From Thermobispora bispora DSM 43833 (GTDB taxonomy: Bacteria; Actinomycetota; Actinomycetes; Streptosporangiales; Streptosporangiaceae), in assembly GCF_000092645.1 (NCBI RefSeq), contig NC_014165.1, positions 1,612,001 through 1,676,000 on the forward strand: a DNA stretch of 64,000 bases, in the 5' to 3' direction. The translations under genes and the position numbers were made by a program. The notes under the pieces are model-generated. The model was not told the DNA's origin. It did no database searches and saw only the letters and a program-made list of their open reading frames with translations. Below are positions 1 to 12,784 of this stretch, piece after piece (positions within the stretch are counted from its first letter, which is position 1; each line of letters begins with the position of its first letter).

Positions 1-424
1 GCTTCACGTCACGGTGCAGCACGCCTTCGCGGTGGGCGGCGCGGAGCGCCTCGAGGATCTGCAGGCCGATCTCGCTCACCCGCTCCGGCGGCAGCGGCCC
101 GCTCTCCCGGAGCACCTGGCCGAGCGACTTCGAGGGGACGAGCTGCATGATGATCCACGGGCGCCCGTCCTCCTCGATCACATCGTGGATCACGACCACG
201 TTCGGGTGGGTGAGCCGCCCGGCCGCCCGCGCCTCGCGCAGCGTGCGGCGGTTGAGATCGCTGAGCTCGTCGTCCATCGCGGTGTCGTAGCGGATCTCCT
301 TCACCGCGACCTCGCGATCGAGCAGCTCGTCGTGGGCACGCCACACGATGCCCATGCCACCGCGGCCGATCGGCTCCACCAGGTGGTACCGGCCTCCAAC
401 GCGCCGGCTTTCCACTCGCGACAT
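1..424 (-). CDS. Serine/threonine protein kinase, N-terminal part (cut by window edge)
   Basis: Reading the minus strand from the ATG at 422-424 gives 141 codons running off the left edge. The protein opens with a Hanks-type kinase fold: glycine-rich loop IGRGGMGIVW, then the ATP-binding lysine in VAVKEI, and it reaches the catalytic-loop motif HRDVK just at the edge. Such kinases phosphorylate Ser/Thr of cytosolic targets, and actinobacterial (PknB-like) members often have a C-terminal membrane segment, which cannot be seen here. A strong ribosome site (GGAGGG) lies 6 bases before the ATG, which decides the start. The 250 bp between this gene and the plus-strand gene at 675 must hold divergent promoters. 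Family certain; substrate unknown. Confidence 0.93.
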   Translation of the reverse strand, partial: MSRVESRRVGGRYHLVEPIGRGGMGIVWRAHDELLDREVAVKEIRYDTAMDDELSDLNRRTLREARAAGRLTHPNVVVIHDVIEEDGRPWIIMQLVPSKSLGQVLRESGPLPPERVSEIGLQILEALRAAHREGVLHRDVK

Positions 425-674
425 CAACTTCCCTCCGACCCATGAATCGTCCCACGGATGGCAAAGGGATCAACTCGGTCACACAGGGCCGGAGCAGGAC
501 GCTCTACGTGGTGAACGGCGTTGCGCAGGACACCACCGGCGGCTTGCTAGGTTCAAGAGCACGGCACCGGTGCCCGGTACGGCGGCGCGGCCACCAGGCA
601 GGGAACGGTCCCGAGGCGCCGCCCGCGCCGGTCCGGTGACGGGCACGGCGCGGTCCCCGTTCCCCGGAGTGCGG

Positions 675-1661
675 ATGTCGAGAACAACCCGATCGGATCG
701 CCGTCTCGTGCGGATCGCCGGCCTCCTCCTCGGCGACGGCCACCCCGTCGCGGTCCTCGGCGGGCACGACGCGAGGTGGGTGAGCCTGCCCGCCGCCGGC
801 GGACGCCCGGCCGGCGAGGTGCTCGCCCGGGAGCGGTCCGCATGGCCGGGCCCGCTCCTCGCCGAGCCACGCTCGGCCGCGGACCTGCCCGCGATCGCCC
901 GGCACGCCGACGGGGTGGTGATCGGCCCCGCGGAGCTGCGGCACCCCGCCCTCCGCCAGGAGATCGCCCGGCTCGGCCGGCCGGTGGTGCTCCGGCGCGG
1001 CCCGGGCATGCCGCTGGCGGAGCTGCTCACCCTCGCGGACCGGTGCGCCGCCGAAGGGTGCGGCGGGGTGGTGCTCTGCGAGAGCCGTACCGGCGGGCCC
1101 GACCTCGCGCTGCTGCGCGAGGCGAAGGAGCGGTCCGGCCGGCCGGTGCTCGCCGCGCTCGGCGGGGACGCCGCGCTCGCCGGCGCGGCCGTGGCCGCGG
1201 GAGCGGACGGGCTCCTGCTCGATCCCGGCGCGGACCCCCAGACGATCGCCGAGGCGCACGAGGCGGCGACCCTCCTCGGCGCGCTCACCCGCCGGGAGGA
1301 CCCCGGAGACCTGGCCGCGGCGAGGCGCGCGATCGACCGGGTCGACGCCGCGCTCGCGACCCTGCTGGAGCGCCGCGCCGCGCTCGCCGGGACCATCCAG
1401 CGGCTCAAGCCCGTCGGAGGGTTCCGCGGCCGGGACCCGGAGCGGGAACGCCAGGTGGTCGCCGCGATGGCCATCCGGGCGCCCCGCCTCGGCGCGGCCC
1501 GGCTCGCCCCGATCATGAACGCGGTCATCGAGGCGGGCCTCCGGCTCGCCGAGGAGGAAGCCGGGGCGGAGCCCGATGGCGGGCGCTCAGCCCGGCCGCC
1601 CCGGGACGGGGAGGACGGCCCAGGGCGCGGCGGCGTCGCCTCCCCTCCGCACCCCGGGTGA
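675..1661 (+). CDS. Chorismate mutase (AroQ type) fused to a degenerate DAHP-synthase-like domain
   Basis: The 328-residue protein has two parts. Residues about 10-205 resemble the TIM-barrel core of type I-beta DAHP synthases (segments like PVVLRRG, VVLCES and [14 protein letters not shown]), but the family's catalytic words KRG, CERG and DPSH are changed, so this half looks inactive. Residues about 212-300 form an AroQ chorismate mutase helix bundle: an Arg-rich IDRVD start, LLERR, and the RDPERER motif carrying the Asp-Arg-Glu that bind chorismate. The residues expected as Ser/Gln near the end are not obvious. The reaction would be chorismate to prephenate, toward Phe/Tyr. The ATG at 675 is chosen because GGAG sits 5 bases upstream; the frame is open further upstream but that stretch is not protein-like. 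dnaE follows 70 bp downstream. The fusion reading is by eye. Confidence 0.75.
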   Translation: MSRTTRSDRRLVRIAGLLLGDGHPVAVLGGHDARWVSLPAAGGRPAGEVLARERSAWPGPLLAEPRSAADLPAIARHADGVVIGPAELRHPALRQEIARLGRPVVLRRGPGMPLAELLTLADRCAAEGCGGVVLCESRTGGPDLALLREAKERSGRPVLAALGGDAALAGAAVAAGADGLLLDPGADPQTIAEAHEAATLLGALTRREDPGDLAAARRAIDRVDAALATLLERRAALAGTIQRLKPVGGFRGRDPERERQVVAAMAIRAPRLGAARLAPIMNAVIEAGLRLAEEEAGAEPDGGRSARPPRDGEDGPGRGGVASPPHPG

Positions 1662-1731
1662 GCGTAGGCTCGGATCCGCAGAGCGGGCGGCGACCGCGCG
1701 GCCCGGAAGGCGGCGAAGGTTAAGGGAAGTC

Positions 1732-5256
<3,525 letters not shown>

Positions 5257-5538
5257 CCCGCCGCCCGGGGTGCCCGCCGGGGCGGGGTCCCCGGGCCGCG
5301 CGGCCGGCGTGCCGTCCCCGGCGCCGCCGGTCCGCCGCGGAGGCCGCGCGCCGCTCGGTACGGCGGGCCCGGGCGCGGGGGCGCCGGTGGCCCGGTGGCC
5401 GCCGGGCGAGGCCGTGGGGCGCGGCGACGGCGTGCGCGGCGCCGCCGCGCGCTGCGACCGCGCCCGCTGGGATCGCGCGTGCTGCGAGCGCCCGTGCTGC
5501 GGCCGGGTGCGTTTCGTTCCCGCGCGCGGTCCGGTGGT

Positions 5539-5868
5539 GCGTGGCGCGCGCGCCTGCCGGGACCGGGTGTCCTGTGGCCGGGCTGGCCGCGATCGCGGGT
5601 CACGCGACCGTGCGGGCTGTGACCGCGCGTCCTGTGATCGCGCCGGCTTTGACCGCGTGCCGTGTGGCCGGGCTGGCCGCGATCGCGGGTCACGCGACCG
5701 TGCGGGCTGTGACCGCGCGTCCTGTGATCGCGCCGGCTTTGACCGCGTGCCGTGTGGCCGGGCTGGCCGCGATCGCGGGTCACGCGACCGTGCGGGCTGT
5801 GAACGCGCGTCCCGTGATCGCGCCGGCCGTGACCGCGTGTCATGTGATCGGGCAGGGTGCGCCCGCGT
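5539..5868 (-). repeat. 11 x 30-bp in-frame tandem repeat with 90-bp higher-order period, in the PBP tail
   Basis: On the minus strand the sequence encodes eleven successive decapeptides of the form [TAP]RS[RQK]PAR[SP][RQH][DG]. Within it a 90-bp (30-residue) block is repeated almost perfectly, with equivalent points at 5581, 5671 and 5761 on the plus strand. The first two copies are identical over long stretches; the third diverges by a few bases. This points to recent expansion by slippage or unequal exchange in steps of three units. The product is strongly positive (three or four Arg/Lys per ten residues) and presumably disordered. Confidence 0.92.
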
Positions 5869-8405
5869 GCCGTGGGATCCCGCGCGCGGCGCCGCGGTGC
5901 TCCGCGGCACCGCCCGCCGGGACGCCGCGGGCGGTGCGGTCCATAACGCGCGCTGGCGGCCGGACGCGCGGTGGGCCGGGCGCCCCGCGGCGTGCCGGGG
6001 CCGTGCGGTGGCGGACGGGCCCCCGCGCCGGGCGTCCGATGCGGCACCCGCCCGCTGCGGCCGCTCCGCCCGCTGCGGGGTGCGCGCCGAGGCGCGAACC
6101 CCGGCGGTGGAGGGGGAGGCGCTGGGCCGGCCGGGCTCGGTCCCGGGGCGGTCCGCCGCACGCGGGTCGCCGGCCGTGGCCGTCTCCCGTTCCCGCCGCT
6201 CCTCCTCCCGCCGTTCCTGCTCCTTCTTCTTCCGCTTCTGCTTCTCCCGGGCCTTCCTCGCCTTCTCGGCCTGCTTCTCGAGGTACTCCTTCAGGCCCGG
6301 GGTGAAGCCGCCGCCGAACCGGCGCATGTCGGGCGGGACGAAGCCGAGCGGCGGGGTGTGGCGCAGCGCCGCCCGCATGGAGTCCACCCAGATGGCGCCG
6401 GGGAGCGAGGCGCCCTGCACCGCGGCGTAGTACCGCCCGCCGATGGTCACCCCGGTGAGCGGGTAGCGGTACGAGCCGCGGATGTCGCCCACGCTGACCG
6501 CGGCGGCGAGCGCGGGCGTGTACCCGGCGAACCAGGCGGAGGTGTACCCGTTGCTCGTGCCGGTCTTGCCGGCGGCCGGCCGCCCGATCGACTGGCCGCG
6601 CATGGTGCCCTTGGTGAAGACCCCGGAGAGCACGTGGTTCACCGCGTCGGCGACCTCGGGGTCGAGCGCGGTGGAGCAGCTCGGCGGGATCTCCGTGCGG
6701 GTGCCGTCCCGCTCGACGATCGCGGTGATCGCCATCGGGCGGCAGTACCGCCCCCGCGCGGCGAACGTGGCGAAGGCCGCGGCCATCGTCGTCGGGTCCA
6801 TCTCGTTCACGCCGAGGGTGAAGGTGGGCACCTCCCGGAGCGGGGCGCCGTCGGCGCGCCGGACGCCGAGGGCCTTGGCGGTCTTCACCACGTTGCACAG
6901 GCCGACCTGGCGCTCCAGTTTCATGAAGAAGACGTTGACCGAGTGCCAGGTGGCCATCTCCAGGCTGTACGGCCCGCCCCGGCCCTCCCCGCCGGCGTTC
7001 CGGATCCGCGTGCCGGGGGCGTTCACCGGCTTGCCCGAGCAGTCCCGGTAGCCGCTGTCCGGGACGTACGTGCTGGGGATCTGGAAGCCGTCCCCGAACC
7101 GCATGCCCTGGCTCAGCGCGGTGGCGAGCGTGAAGACCTTGAACGTCGAACCCGCTTGGAGGCCGAGCCCGCCGCCGTGGGCCTGGTCCGCGGCGAGGTT
7201 GTAGGTGGTGCGCGGGCCGATCGGCCGGTTGCGCGGGTTCCGCCCGTACCGCTTGCTGGTGGCGAGCGCCCGGATGTACCCGGTGCCCGGCTCGACCATC
7301 GCCTCCGCGGCCACCTGGGTGTCCTGGGGCCACACCCGCGCCGAGATCGCCTTCTCGGCCGCCCGCTGCGCCACCGGGTCGAGCGTGGTCCATATGGTGA
7401 GGCCGCCGCGCTGGAGGCGCCGCTCCCGGGAGGCCCGGTCCGGCCCGAACGCCGGGTTGGTGAGCACCTCGCGCTCCACGTACACGCAGAAGAACGGGTG
7501 CGGGCTGCTCTCGCACCCGCCCGGCTGCGGCCGCATGCGCAGCCCGAGCGGCGCGCGGATCGCGGCCGCCGCCTGCTCCGGTGTGATCATCTTGAGCTCG
7601 GCCATGCGCCGGAGCACCAGGTTCCGCCGCTCGAGCAGCCGGGCCCGGTGCTCGGCGCCGAGCGTCGGATCGGTGTCGGACGGGGTCCGCACCGCCCCGG
7701 CGAGCGTGGCCGCCTGGGTGAGGGTGAGGTCGGCGGCGTCCACGCTGAAGAAGCGGCGCGCGGCCGCCTGCACGCCGAACGAGCCCGCGCCGAAGTACGC
7801 GATGTTCAGGTACCGCTCGAGGATCTGGTCCTTGGTGTACTTCCGCTCCAGGGCGAGCGCGTACCGCAGCTCGTCGATCTTGCGCTGGATGCTCCGCACG
7901 CTGGCGCGGAGGCGTTCGCGGTCGGTCTCCGCCTGGGTGATCAGGATGTTCTTGACGAGCTGCTGGGTGATCGACGAGCCGCCCTGGGTGATCGTCCCCG
8001 CCCGGGTGTTCGCGATGAGCGCCCGCAGCGTCCCCCGGATGTCGAGCCCGCCGTGCTGGTAGAACCGGGCGTCCTCGATGGCCAGGATCGCCTGCCGCAT
8101 CACGGGGGCGACCCGGCTGAGCGGCACGGACTGCCGGTTCTGGTAGTAGAACTGGGCGATCTGCCGGCCGTGGCGGTCCAGGACCCGGGTGAGCTCGGGC
8201 ACCCCGTCGTCCCGCGGCGGGGGAGGCAGCTCGCTGAAGGCGGCCGCGGCGTGCTTCGCGGTCAGCCCGGCCCCGCTCACCAGCGGCAGGGTGATGCCGG
8301 CGACCAGCGCGCCGCCGGCCGCGCCGCACAGGCCCAGCTTGGCCGCTGCGTTGAGTAGCCGAGAGGTCACGCGATATGAAGTACGGCCGCGCGTCCGCGA
8401 TCAAA

Positions 8406-8448
8406 CCTCCGGAGGCCGAAGATCTACCGAACCATCGGCCTCCGGAGG
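8406..8448 (-). terminator. Probable intrinsic terminator of murA
   Basis: Perfect 14-bp inverted repeat (8406-8419 with 8435-8448, core CCTCCGGAGGCCGA) around a 15-base loop, 35 bp after the murA stop on the minus strand and 36 bp before the PBP start. In the minus direction the stem is followed by TTTGATC, a weak T run. It separates murA from the PBP gene. Confidence 0.7.
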
Positions 8449-8482
8449 GCGTGCCCTGGCCGGAGGTGGGTATCCCGGGCCG

Positions 8483-9841
8483 TCAGGTGAGCCGCTTGAT
8501 CTTCAGCCCCAGCGAGGTGAACTGCTCGAACGGCCGGTGGTAGCCGCGCTCGATGTGGTTCACCCCGCGCAGGGTTGAGGTGCCGTCGGCCACCGCGGCG
8601 GCGAGCACCGCGGAGAAGCCGGCCCGGATGTCCGGCAGGGTGACGTCGGCGCCCCGCAGCTTCGACACCCCGCGCACCACCGCCGAGTGCTTGGCGTCGG
8701 TGTCGTGGTACCGGCAGGCCGGGCCGCCCAGGCACTGGGCGAAGACCTCGATCTCGCAGCCCATCTTCTGCAGCGCGGGCACGTACACGAGCCGGTTCTC
8801 GAACACGGTCTCGTGGAGCACCGACATGCCGTCCGCCTGGGTGAACAGCACCACCAGCGGCGTCTGCCAGTCGGTCATGAACCCCGGGTGGGTGTCGGTC
8901 TGCACCGCCGCCGGGCGCAGGCCGTCGGGCGCCGTCGCGGTGAGCCACTCGTCGGTGATGGTGAACTGGGCGCCCATCCGGGCGAGGGTGGTGATCGCGG
9001 TGACGAGCCGGTCCTGGTGGCAGCCGTGCACCCGGACCTCCCCGCCGGTGACCAGCCCGGCCACCAGGTAGGAGAAGGCCTCGATCCGGTCGCCGGCGAG
9101 CCGGGTCGAGGCGCCGTGCAGGCGGTCGACCCCCTCGATCACGATCCGCCGGTCCGGGTTGAGCTCGATCAGCGCGCCCATCCGCTGGAGGAAGAGCGCG
9201 AGCTCCACCACCTCCGGCTCCATCGCCGCGCCCTTGATGACCGTCTTGCCCTCGGCGAGCACCGCGGTGAGCAGGATGGTCTCGGTCGCCCCCACGCTCG
9301 GGTAGGGGAGCTGGATCCGGGCGCCGTGCAGCCGGGTCGCCTTGGCGCTGATGCCGTTCTCGCCCACCTCGACCTCGGCGCCCATCGCGCGGAGCGCGTC
9401 GACGTGGTAGTTCACCGGCCGCCGGCCGATCGGGTCCCCGCCGACGAACGGGACGAACGCCTCACCGGCGAGGTGGAGGAGCGGCCCGAGCATAAGGATG
9501 GGGATCCGGTTGAGCCCGGTGTACTCCTCGGGCACATAGGGACGGATCTCCGCGCCCCGCTCGATGGTGATCTCGCCCGGGCTGATCTCCACGTGCACGC
9601 CGAGCGCCTGGAGCATCGCGGCGGTCAGCCCGACCTCGCCGACCTCCGGCGCGTTGTGCAGCGTGCTGGGGCCGATGCCGAGCATGGCCGCGACCATGTG
9701 CTTGGAGACCGCGTTCTTCGATCCCCGGACGTGCACATCCCCCCGGAGCGGGCCGGAAGGCTCGATCTGCCAGACCTCTTCGCGCACCGGTGCCCCCTTA
9801 CCCCCGTGGTGCGCGGCGTTCCCTTTGGCTGTCTCGCTCAC
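8483..9841 (-). CDS. murA: UDP-N-acetylglucosamine 1-carboxyvinyltransferase (MurA), fosfomycin-insensitive type
   Basis: The 452-residue protein transfers enolpyruvate from PEP to UDP-GlcNAc, the first committed step of peptidoglycan synthesis, in the cytosol. It shows the two-domain EPSP-synthase/MurA fold: RGSKNAVSKHMVAAML near the N-terminus, GATETILLTAVLAEGKT in the middle, and HIERGYHRPFEQF at the end. The loop that carries the fosfomycin-reactive Cys in E. coli (Cys115) reads GGDPIGRRPVNYH here, so the position is Asp136, as in mycobacterial MurA; natural fosfomycin resistance is inferred. The GTG start at 9841 is preceded by GGAGAAGG. An N-terminal extension of about 25 residues precedes the fold. 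The gene is divergent from the membrane-protein gene at 10183. Confidence 0.93.
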   Translation of the reverse strand: MSETAKGNAAHHGGKGAPVREEVWQIEPSGPLRGDVHVRGSKNAVSKHMVAAMLGIGPSTLHNAPEVGEVGLTAAMLQALGVHVEISPGEITIERGAEIRPYVPEEYTGLNRIPILMLGPLLHLAGEAFVPFVGGDPIGRRPVNYHVDALRAMGAEVEVGENGISAKATRLHGARIQLPYPSVGATETILLTAVLAEGKTVIKGAAMEPEVVELALFLQRMGALIELNPDRRIVIEGVDRLHGASTRLAGDRIEAFSYLVAGLVTGGEVRVHGCHQDRLVTAITTLARMGAQFTITDEWLTATAPDGLRPAAVQTDTHPGFMTDWQTPLVVLFTQADGMSVLHETVFENRLVYVPALQKMGCEIEVFAQCLGGPACRYHDTDAKHSAVVRGVSKLRGADVTLPDIRAGFSAVLAAAVADGTSTLRGVNHIERGYHRPFEQFTSLGLKIKRLT

Positions 9842-10182
9842 ACCTTCTCCCTATATGCCCTCCTGCCGCACAGCGTAACGGCACGGAGACGTGCTCCCGG
9901 CGTGGGAACGTTCCCGGTGGGCGAGACGGGCCGGACGCGCCCCCTGCGCGGGCCACCGGGAGCGGGTGCGCGGTGCCGCGCCGGCGCCGCCGGGCGGTCC
10001 CGGGCCGCGGCCGGCTCGGCCGGGCCGTACCCGCGGCCGAGGCCGGCTCCCTGAGCGGGGCGGTCAGGGCGGGCGGGGCGGCCCCGCCGGCACCCGCGGA
10101 CCGATCCGGCCGGGGACCCGGCGCACCGCCGGGCGCTCCGGGCGGGGCCGCCGATCCGGGTGGCGCGGATACCATTAGGACG
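9842..10182. other. Intergenic region between divergent murA and the 10183 gene
   Basis: 341 bp of very GC-rich sequence with no convincing coding signal. It holds the murA ribosome site at its left end and the TACCAT promoter element of the rightward gene at its right end; the murA promoter was not identified. Confidence 0.6.
10170..10175 (+). promoter_or_regulatory. -10 element of a leaderless promoter (TACCAT)
   Basis: TACCAT is followed by 7 bases and then the GTG at 10183, so transcription should begin at or next to the start codon; no Shine-Dalgarno is present. No clear -35 element was seen. Confidence 0.55.
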
Positions 10183-10701
10183 GTGCGGCGACTGCGGATC
10201 AACCTGGTGAAAGCGGGTGTGATCGCGCTCGCCCTCGTTCCGCTCGGCGCGGTGGCGGGCCTGCTGTGGTCGGCGATCGCCCCGGCCGCGCAGTACGTGG
10301 TCACGGAGGCGGGCCCGCGGCTCGCCGATCCCGAGACCCAGGCGCTCATCGAGGCGGACGGCTGGTTCGCGGTGATCACGGCCGCGTTCGGCCTGCTCAC
10401 CGGGGCCGCCGCCTACGCGGTCGGGCGCCGCGCCCCGGTGGGCGCGCTGCTCGGCCTCGTCGCCGGCGGGTGCGCCGCGGCGTACGTCGCGCTCCTCGTG
10501 GGCGGCGCGGCCGCGGAGACGGCCCGGGCAGCGGACGAGGGGATCACCATGATCAGCTCGCTCGATGTGACCGCGCCCGGGGTGCTGGTGGCCTGGCCGC
10601 TCTTCGCCACCGTGGTCTTCGGCGCGATCGAGTTCGTCATCGGGTACCCGCCGCCCGGGGAGACCGCCTACCCGCCGCCCGGAGAGGCCATCGAGACCTG
10701 A
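10183..10701 (+). CDS. Conserved membrane protein of unknown function, four predicted membrane segments
   Basis: 172 residues with hydrophobic segments at about 12-32, 63-85, 90-112 and 132-152, and a short Pro-rich tail in which YPPPGE occurs twice. The layout recalls actinobacterial DUF2567-type proteins, but that is a guess from size and topology. The GTG at 10183 is chosen from the leaderless promoter spacing and because the open frame upstream is low-complexity. The neighbours (murA divergent, amidase convergent) do not suggest a function. Confidence 0.7.
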   Translation: MRRLRINLVKAGVIALALVPLGAVAGLLWSAIAPAAQYVVTEAGPRLADPETQALIEADGWFAVITAAFGLLTGAAAYAVGRRAPVGALLGLVAGGCAAAYVALLVGGAAAETARAADEGITMISSLDVTAPGVLVAWPLFATVVFGAIEFVIGYPPPGETAYPPPGEAIET

Positions 10702-10769
10702 CCCGGAGAGGTGACCAAGGCCAGGTCACCGAGGCCTGATCGGGAGAGGCCGCCGAGGCCCGGCCGCCG

Positions 10770-12170
10770 TCACCGCCCGGCCGGCTCCGGCGCCCGGCGC
10801 CAGTGCCCGGTCGCCTGCTCGAACGCGTGGCCGAGCTGGAGCACCCCGAAGTCGTCCCACGGCCGGCCCACGATCTGCACCCCCACCGGCAGCCCGTCGG
10901 CGGTGAACCCGCAGGGCACCGACATCGCCGGCGCGTGGAGCACGCTGATCCAGTAGCAGGACCGCATCCAGGCCAGGTAGTCCGGCATGGGCTGCCCGTT
11001 GATCTCGGTGACGTACGGGTGGTCGACCGGGAACGGCGGCACCTGGCTCACCGGGGCGATCAGGAAGTCGTAGCGGCCGAAGAACTCGCGCATCCGGTGG
11101 TAGAGCCCGGTGCGCAGCCGCTCCGCCCGGGCGAGGTCCGCCGCGGTGACCTTCTTGCCCTGCTCCACGTTCCACGCCACGTTCGGGCCGACGCCATCGA
11201 GGTCCCCGTAGTTGAGGGCGTAGAACCACCCGCGGTAGATGCGGAAGGCGTCCTCCGCGTCGGACAGGTCGAGGTCCACCTGCTCGACCGTGGCGCCCAG
11301 CCCGGTGAGCACGGAGACCGCCTCCGCGGTCACCCGCGCGGTCTCCGGGTCGACCGGCAGCCCGCCGAGGTCGGGGCTGAACGCGATGCGCGCCCCGGTG
11401 AAGTCCCGCTCGAGCGGGGCGGCGAAGACCGCGGGATCCTCCTTGATCGAGTACGGCGAGACCGGGTCGAACCCGGCCATCGCCGACATGAACAGCGCGA
11501 GGTCGGCGACCGTGCGCGCCATCGGACCGGGCACGGAGAGGGTGAACCAGGCGGCGGTCGCCGAGCGCGACGGCACCCGGCCGGGGGTGGGCCGCAGCCC
11601 GGTGACGTTGCAGAACGAGGCGGGGTTGCGGAGCGAGCCGCCCATGTCCGAACCGTCCGCGAGCGGCACCATGCGGCAGGCGAGCGCGGCCGCGGCCCCG
11701 CCGCTGCTGCCCCCGGCGCTCTTCGACAGGTCGTACGGGTTGCGGGTCGCCCCGAATACCTCGTTCACCGTGTGGGAGCCGGTGCCGAACTCGGGGGTGT
11801 TGGTCTTGCCGATCGTGATGCCGCCGGCCGCCTTGATCCGCCGCACCATCGGGTCGTCGGCCTCGGGGACGTGGTCGGCGAACACGCGCGAGCCGTACGT
11901 GGTGCGGATCCCCGCGGTGTCGGCGAGGTCCTTGTGCGCGACCGGGATCCCGTGCAGGGGGCCGCGGATCCGCCCCTGCGCCAGGTCGGCGTCGGCCTGG
12001 CGGGCCTGCTCCAGCGCGTGGTCGGCCACCACGGTGACGATCGCGTTGACCGGGCCGTTGACCTCCTCGATCCGGCGCAGGCACGCCTCGGTGAGCTCGA
12101 CCGCGCTCACCTTCCCGGCGCGCAGCAGCTCGGACATCTCGGTGGCGGTGAGGTCGTACAGCTCGCTCAC
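10770..12170 (-). CDS. Amidase (amidase signature family)
   Basis: The 466-residue hydrolase has the Ser-cisSer-Lys triad of the family: Lys80 in PVAHKDL, cis-Ser155 in GGSSGGAAAAL, and nucleophile Ser179 in DMGGSLRNPAS. It cleaves carboxylic amides to acid plus ammonia; the substrate cannot be told. It is not GatA by context, as no gatB or gatC is adjacent. The GTG at 12170 is preferred since homology starts there (ELYDLTATEMSELL), and a G-run precedes it; an in-frame ATG at 12194 would add 8 residues. The gene follows ybaK on the same strand, about 110 bp away. Confidence 0.9.
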   Translation of the reverse strand: MSELYDLTATEMSELLRAGKVSAVELTEACLRRIEEVNGPVNAIVTVVADHALEQARQADADLAQGRIRGPLHGIPVAHKDLADTAGIRTTYGSRVFADHVPEADDPMVRRIKAAGGITIGKTNTPEFGTGSHTVNEVFGATRNPYDLSKSAGGSSGGAAAALACRMVPLADGSDMGGSLRNPASFCNVTGLRPTPGRVPSRSATAAWFTLSVPGPMARTVADLALFMSAMAGFDPVSPYSIKEDPAVFAAPLERDFTGARIAFSPDLGGLPVDPETARVTAEAVSVLTGLGATVEQVDLDLSDAEDAFRIYRGWFYALNYGDLDGVGPNVAWNVEQGKKVTAADLARAERLRTGLYHRMREFFGRYDFLIAPVSQVPPFPVDHPYVTEINGQPMPDYLAWMRSCYWISVLHAPAMSVPCGFTADGLPVGVQIVGRPWDDFGVLQLGHAFEQATGHWRRAPEPAGR

Positions 12171-12277
12171 TTGTGCGGATCCCCCCCAAGACATGGCAGG
12201 TCTGGCCGTGCTGCGTCGCCTGACGAGTCTGGCCGACCGGGGAGGCGTGCCGCGATGGCAAGAATCGCCGGAGCCGG

Positions 12278-12772
12278 TCACCCGGTTTTGCCGATCCGCG
12301 CGGTGATGGCGCCGGTCAGCTCGATCAGGGTCGCCGGGGAGGTCTCGATCTGCAGGCCGCGCCGGCCCGCGGAGAAGTAGATGGTCTCGAAGTCGAGCGC
12401 CGACTCGTCGACCACGGTCGGCAGGCGCTTGCGCTGCCCGAGCGGGCTGATCCCGCCCACCACGTACCCGGTGACCCGCTCCACCTCGGCCGGGTCGGCG
12501 AGCGCCGCCCGCTTGCAGTGCACCGCGGTGGCGAACGCCTTCAGGTCGAGCCGCACCGCCACCGGGACCACGGCGACGGCGAGCCCGCGCTCGGTCTCGG
12601 CCACCAGGGTCTTGAAGATCCGCTCGTACGGCACGCCGAGCGCGTCCGCGGCCTCCTCGCCGTACGCCTGGGACCTGGGGTCGTGCTCATACGGGTGGAG
12701 GGTGAAGTCCGCACCCGCCTCGATCAGCGCGGCCGTGGCCGGCGTCGCGCCCATGTTCCTGGTCTTGCCCAC
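12278..12772 (-). CDS. ybaK: Cys-tRNA(Pro)/aminoacyl-tRNA deacylase, YbaK/EbsC family
   Basis: 164 residues with the YbaK fold (YEHDPRSQAYGEEAADALG near the N-terminus, the conserved Lys in FKTLVAE, and the GYVVGGISPLGQRKRLPTVVDESA loop). The family hydrolyses misacylated tRNA, classically Cys-tRNA(Pro), in the cytosol. The GTG at 12772 has no ribosome site, but TAGGCT lies exactly 6 bases upstream, matching the leaderless pattern seen elsewhere in this window. An in-frame ATG at 12754 is the alternative start. The gene begins 9 bp after the stop of the deaminase gene. Confidence 0.9.
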   Translation of the reverse strand: MGKTRNMGATPATAALIEAGADFTLHPYEHDPRSQAYGEEAADALGVPYERIFKTLVAETERGLAVAVVPVAVRLDLKAFATAVHCKRAALADPAEVERVTGYVVGGISPLGQRKRLPTVVDESALDFETIYFSAGRRGLQIETSPATLIELTGAITARIGKTG

Positions 12773-12778
12773 GGGTGC

Positions 12779-12784
12779 AGCCTA
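12779..12784 (-). promoter_or_regulatory. -10 element TAGGCT of ybaK, overlapping the upstream stop codon
   Basis: On the minus strand TAGGCT is followed by 6 bases and the GTG of ybaK. Its first three bases are the TAG stop codon of the upstream deaminase gene, so stop and promoter share bases. Confidence 0.6.

Noticed and set aside
5539-5868. Regularly spaced repeats considered as a CRISPR array
   Set aside because: Repeats are directly abutting, in frame with a protein, with no unique spacers and no cas genes.
5270-6430. Cys/Arg/Ala-rich plus-strand frames over the PBP tail repeats
   Set aside because: They only exist because the 30-bp repeats lack stops in any frame; the minus-strand reading continues a real PBP.
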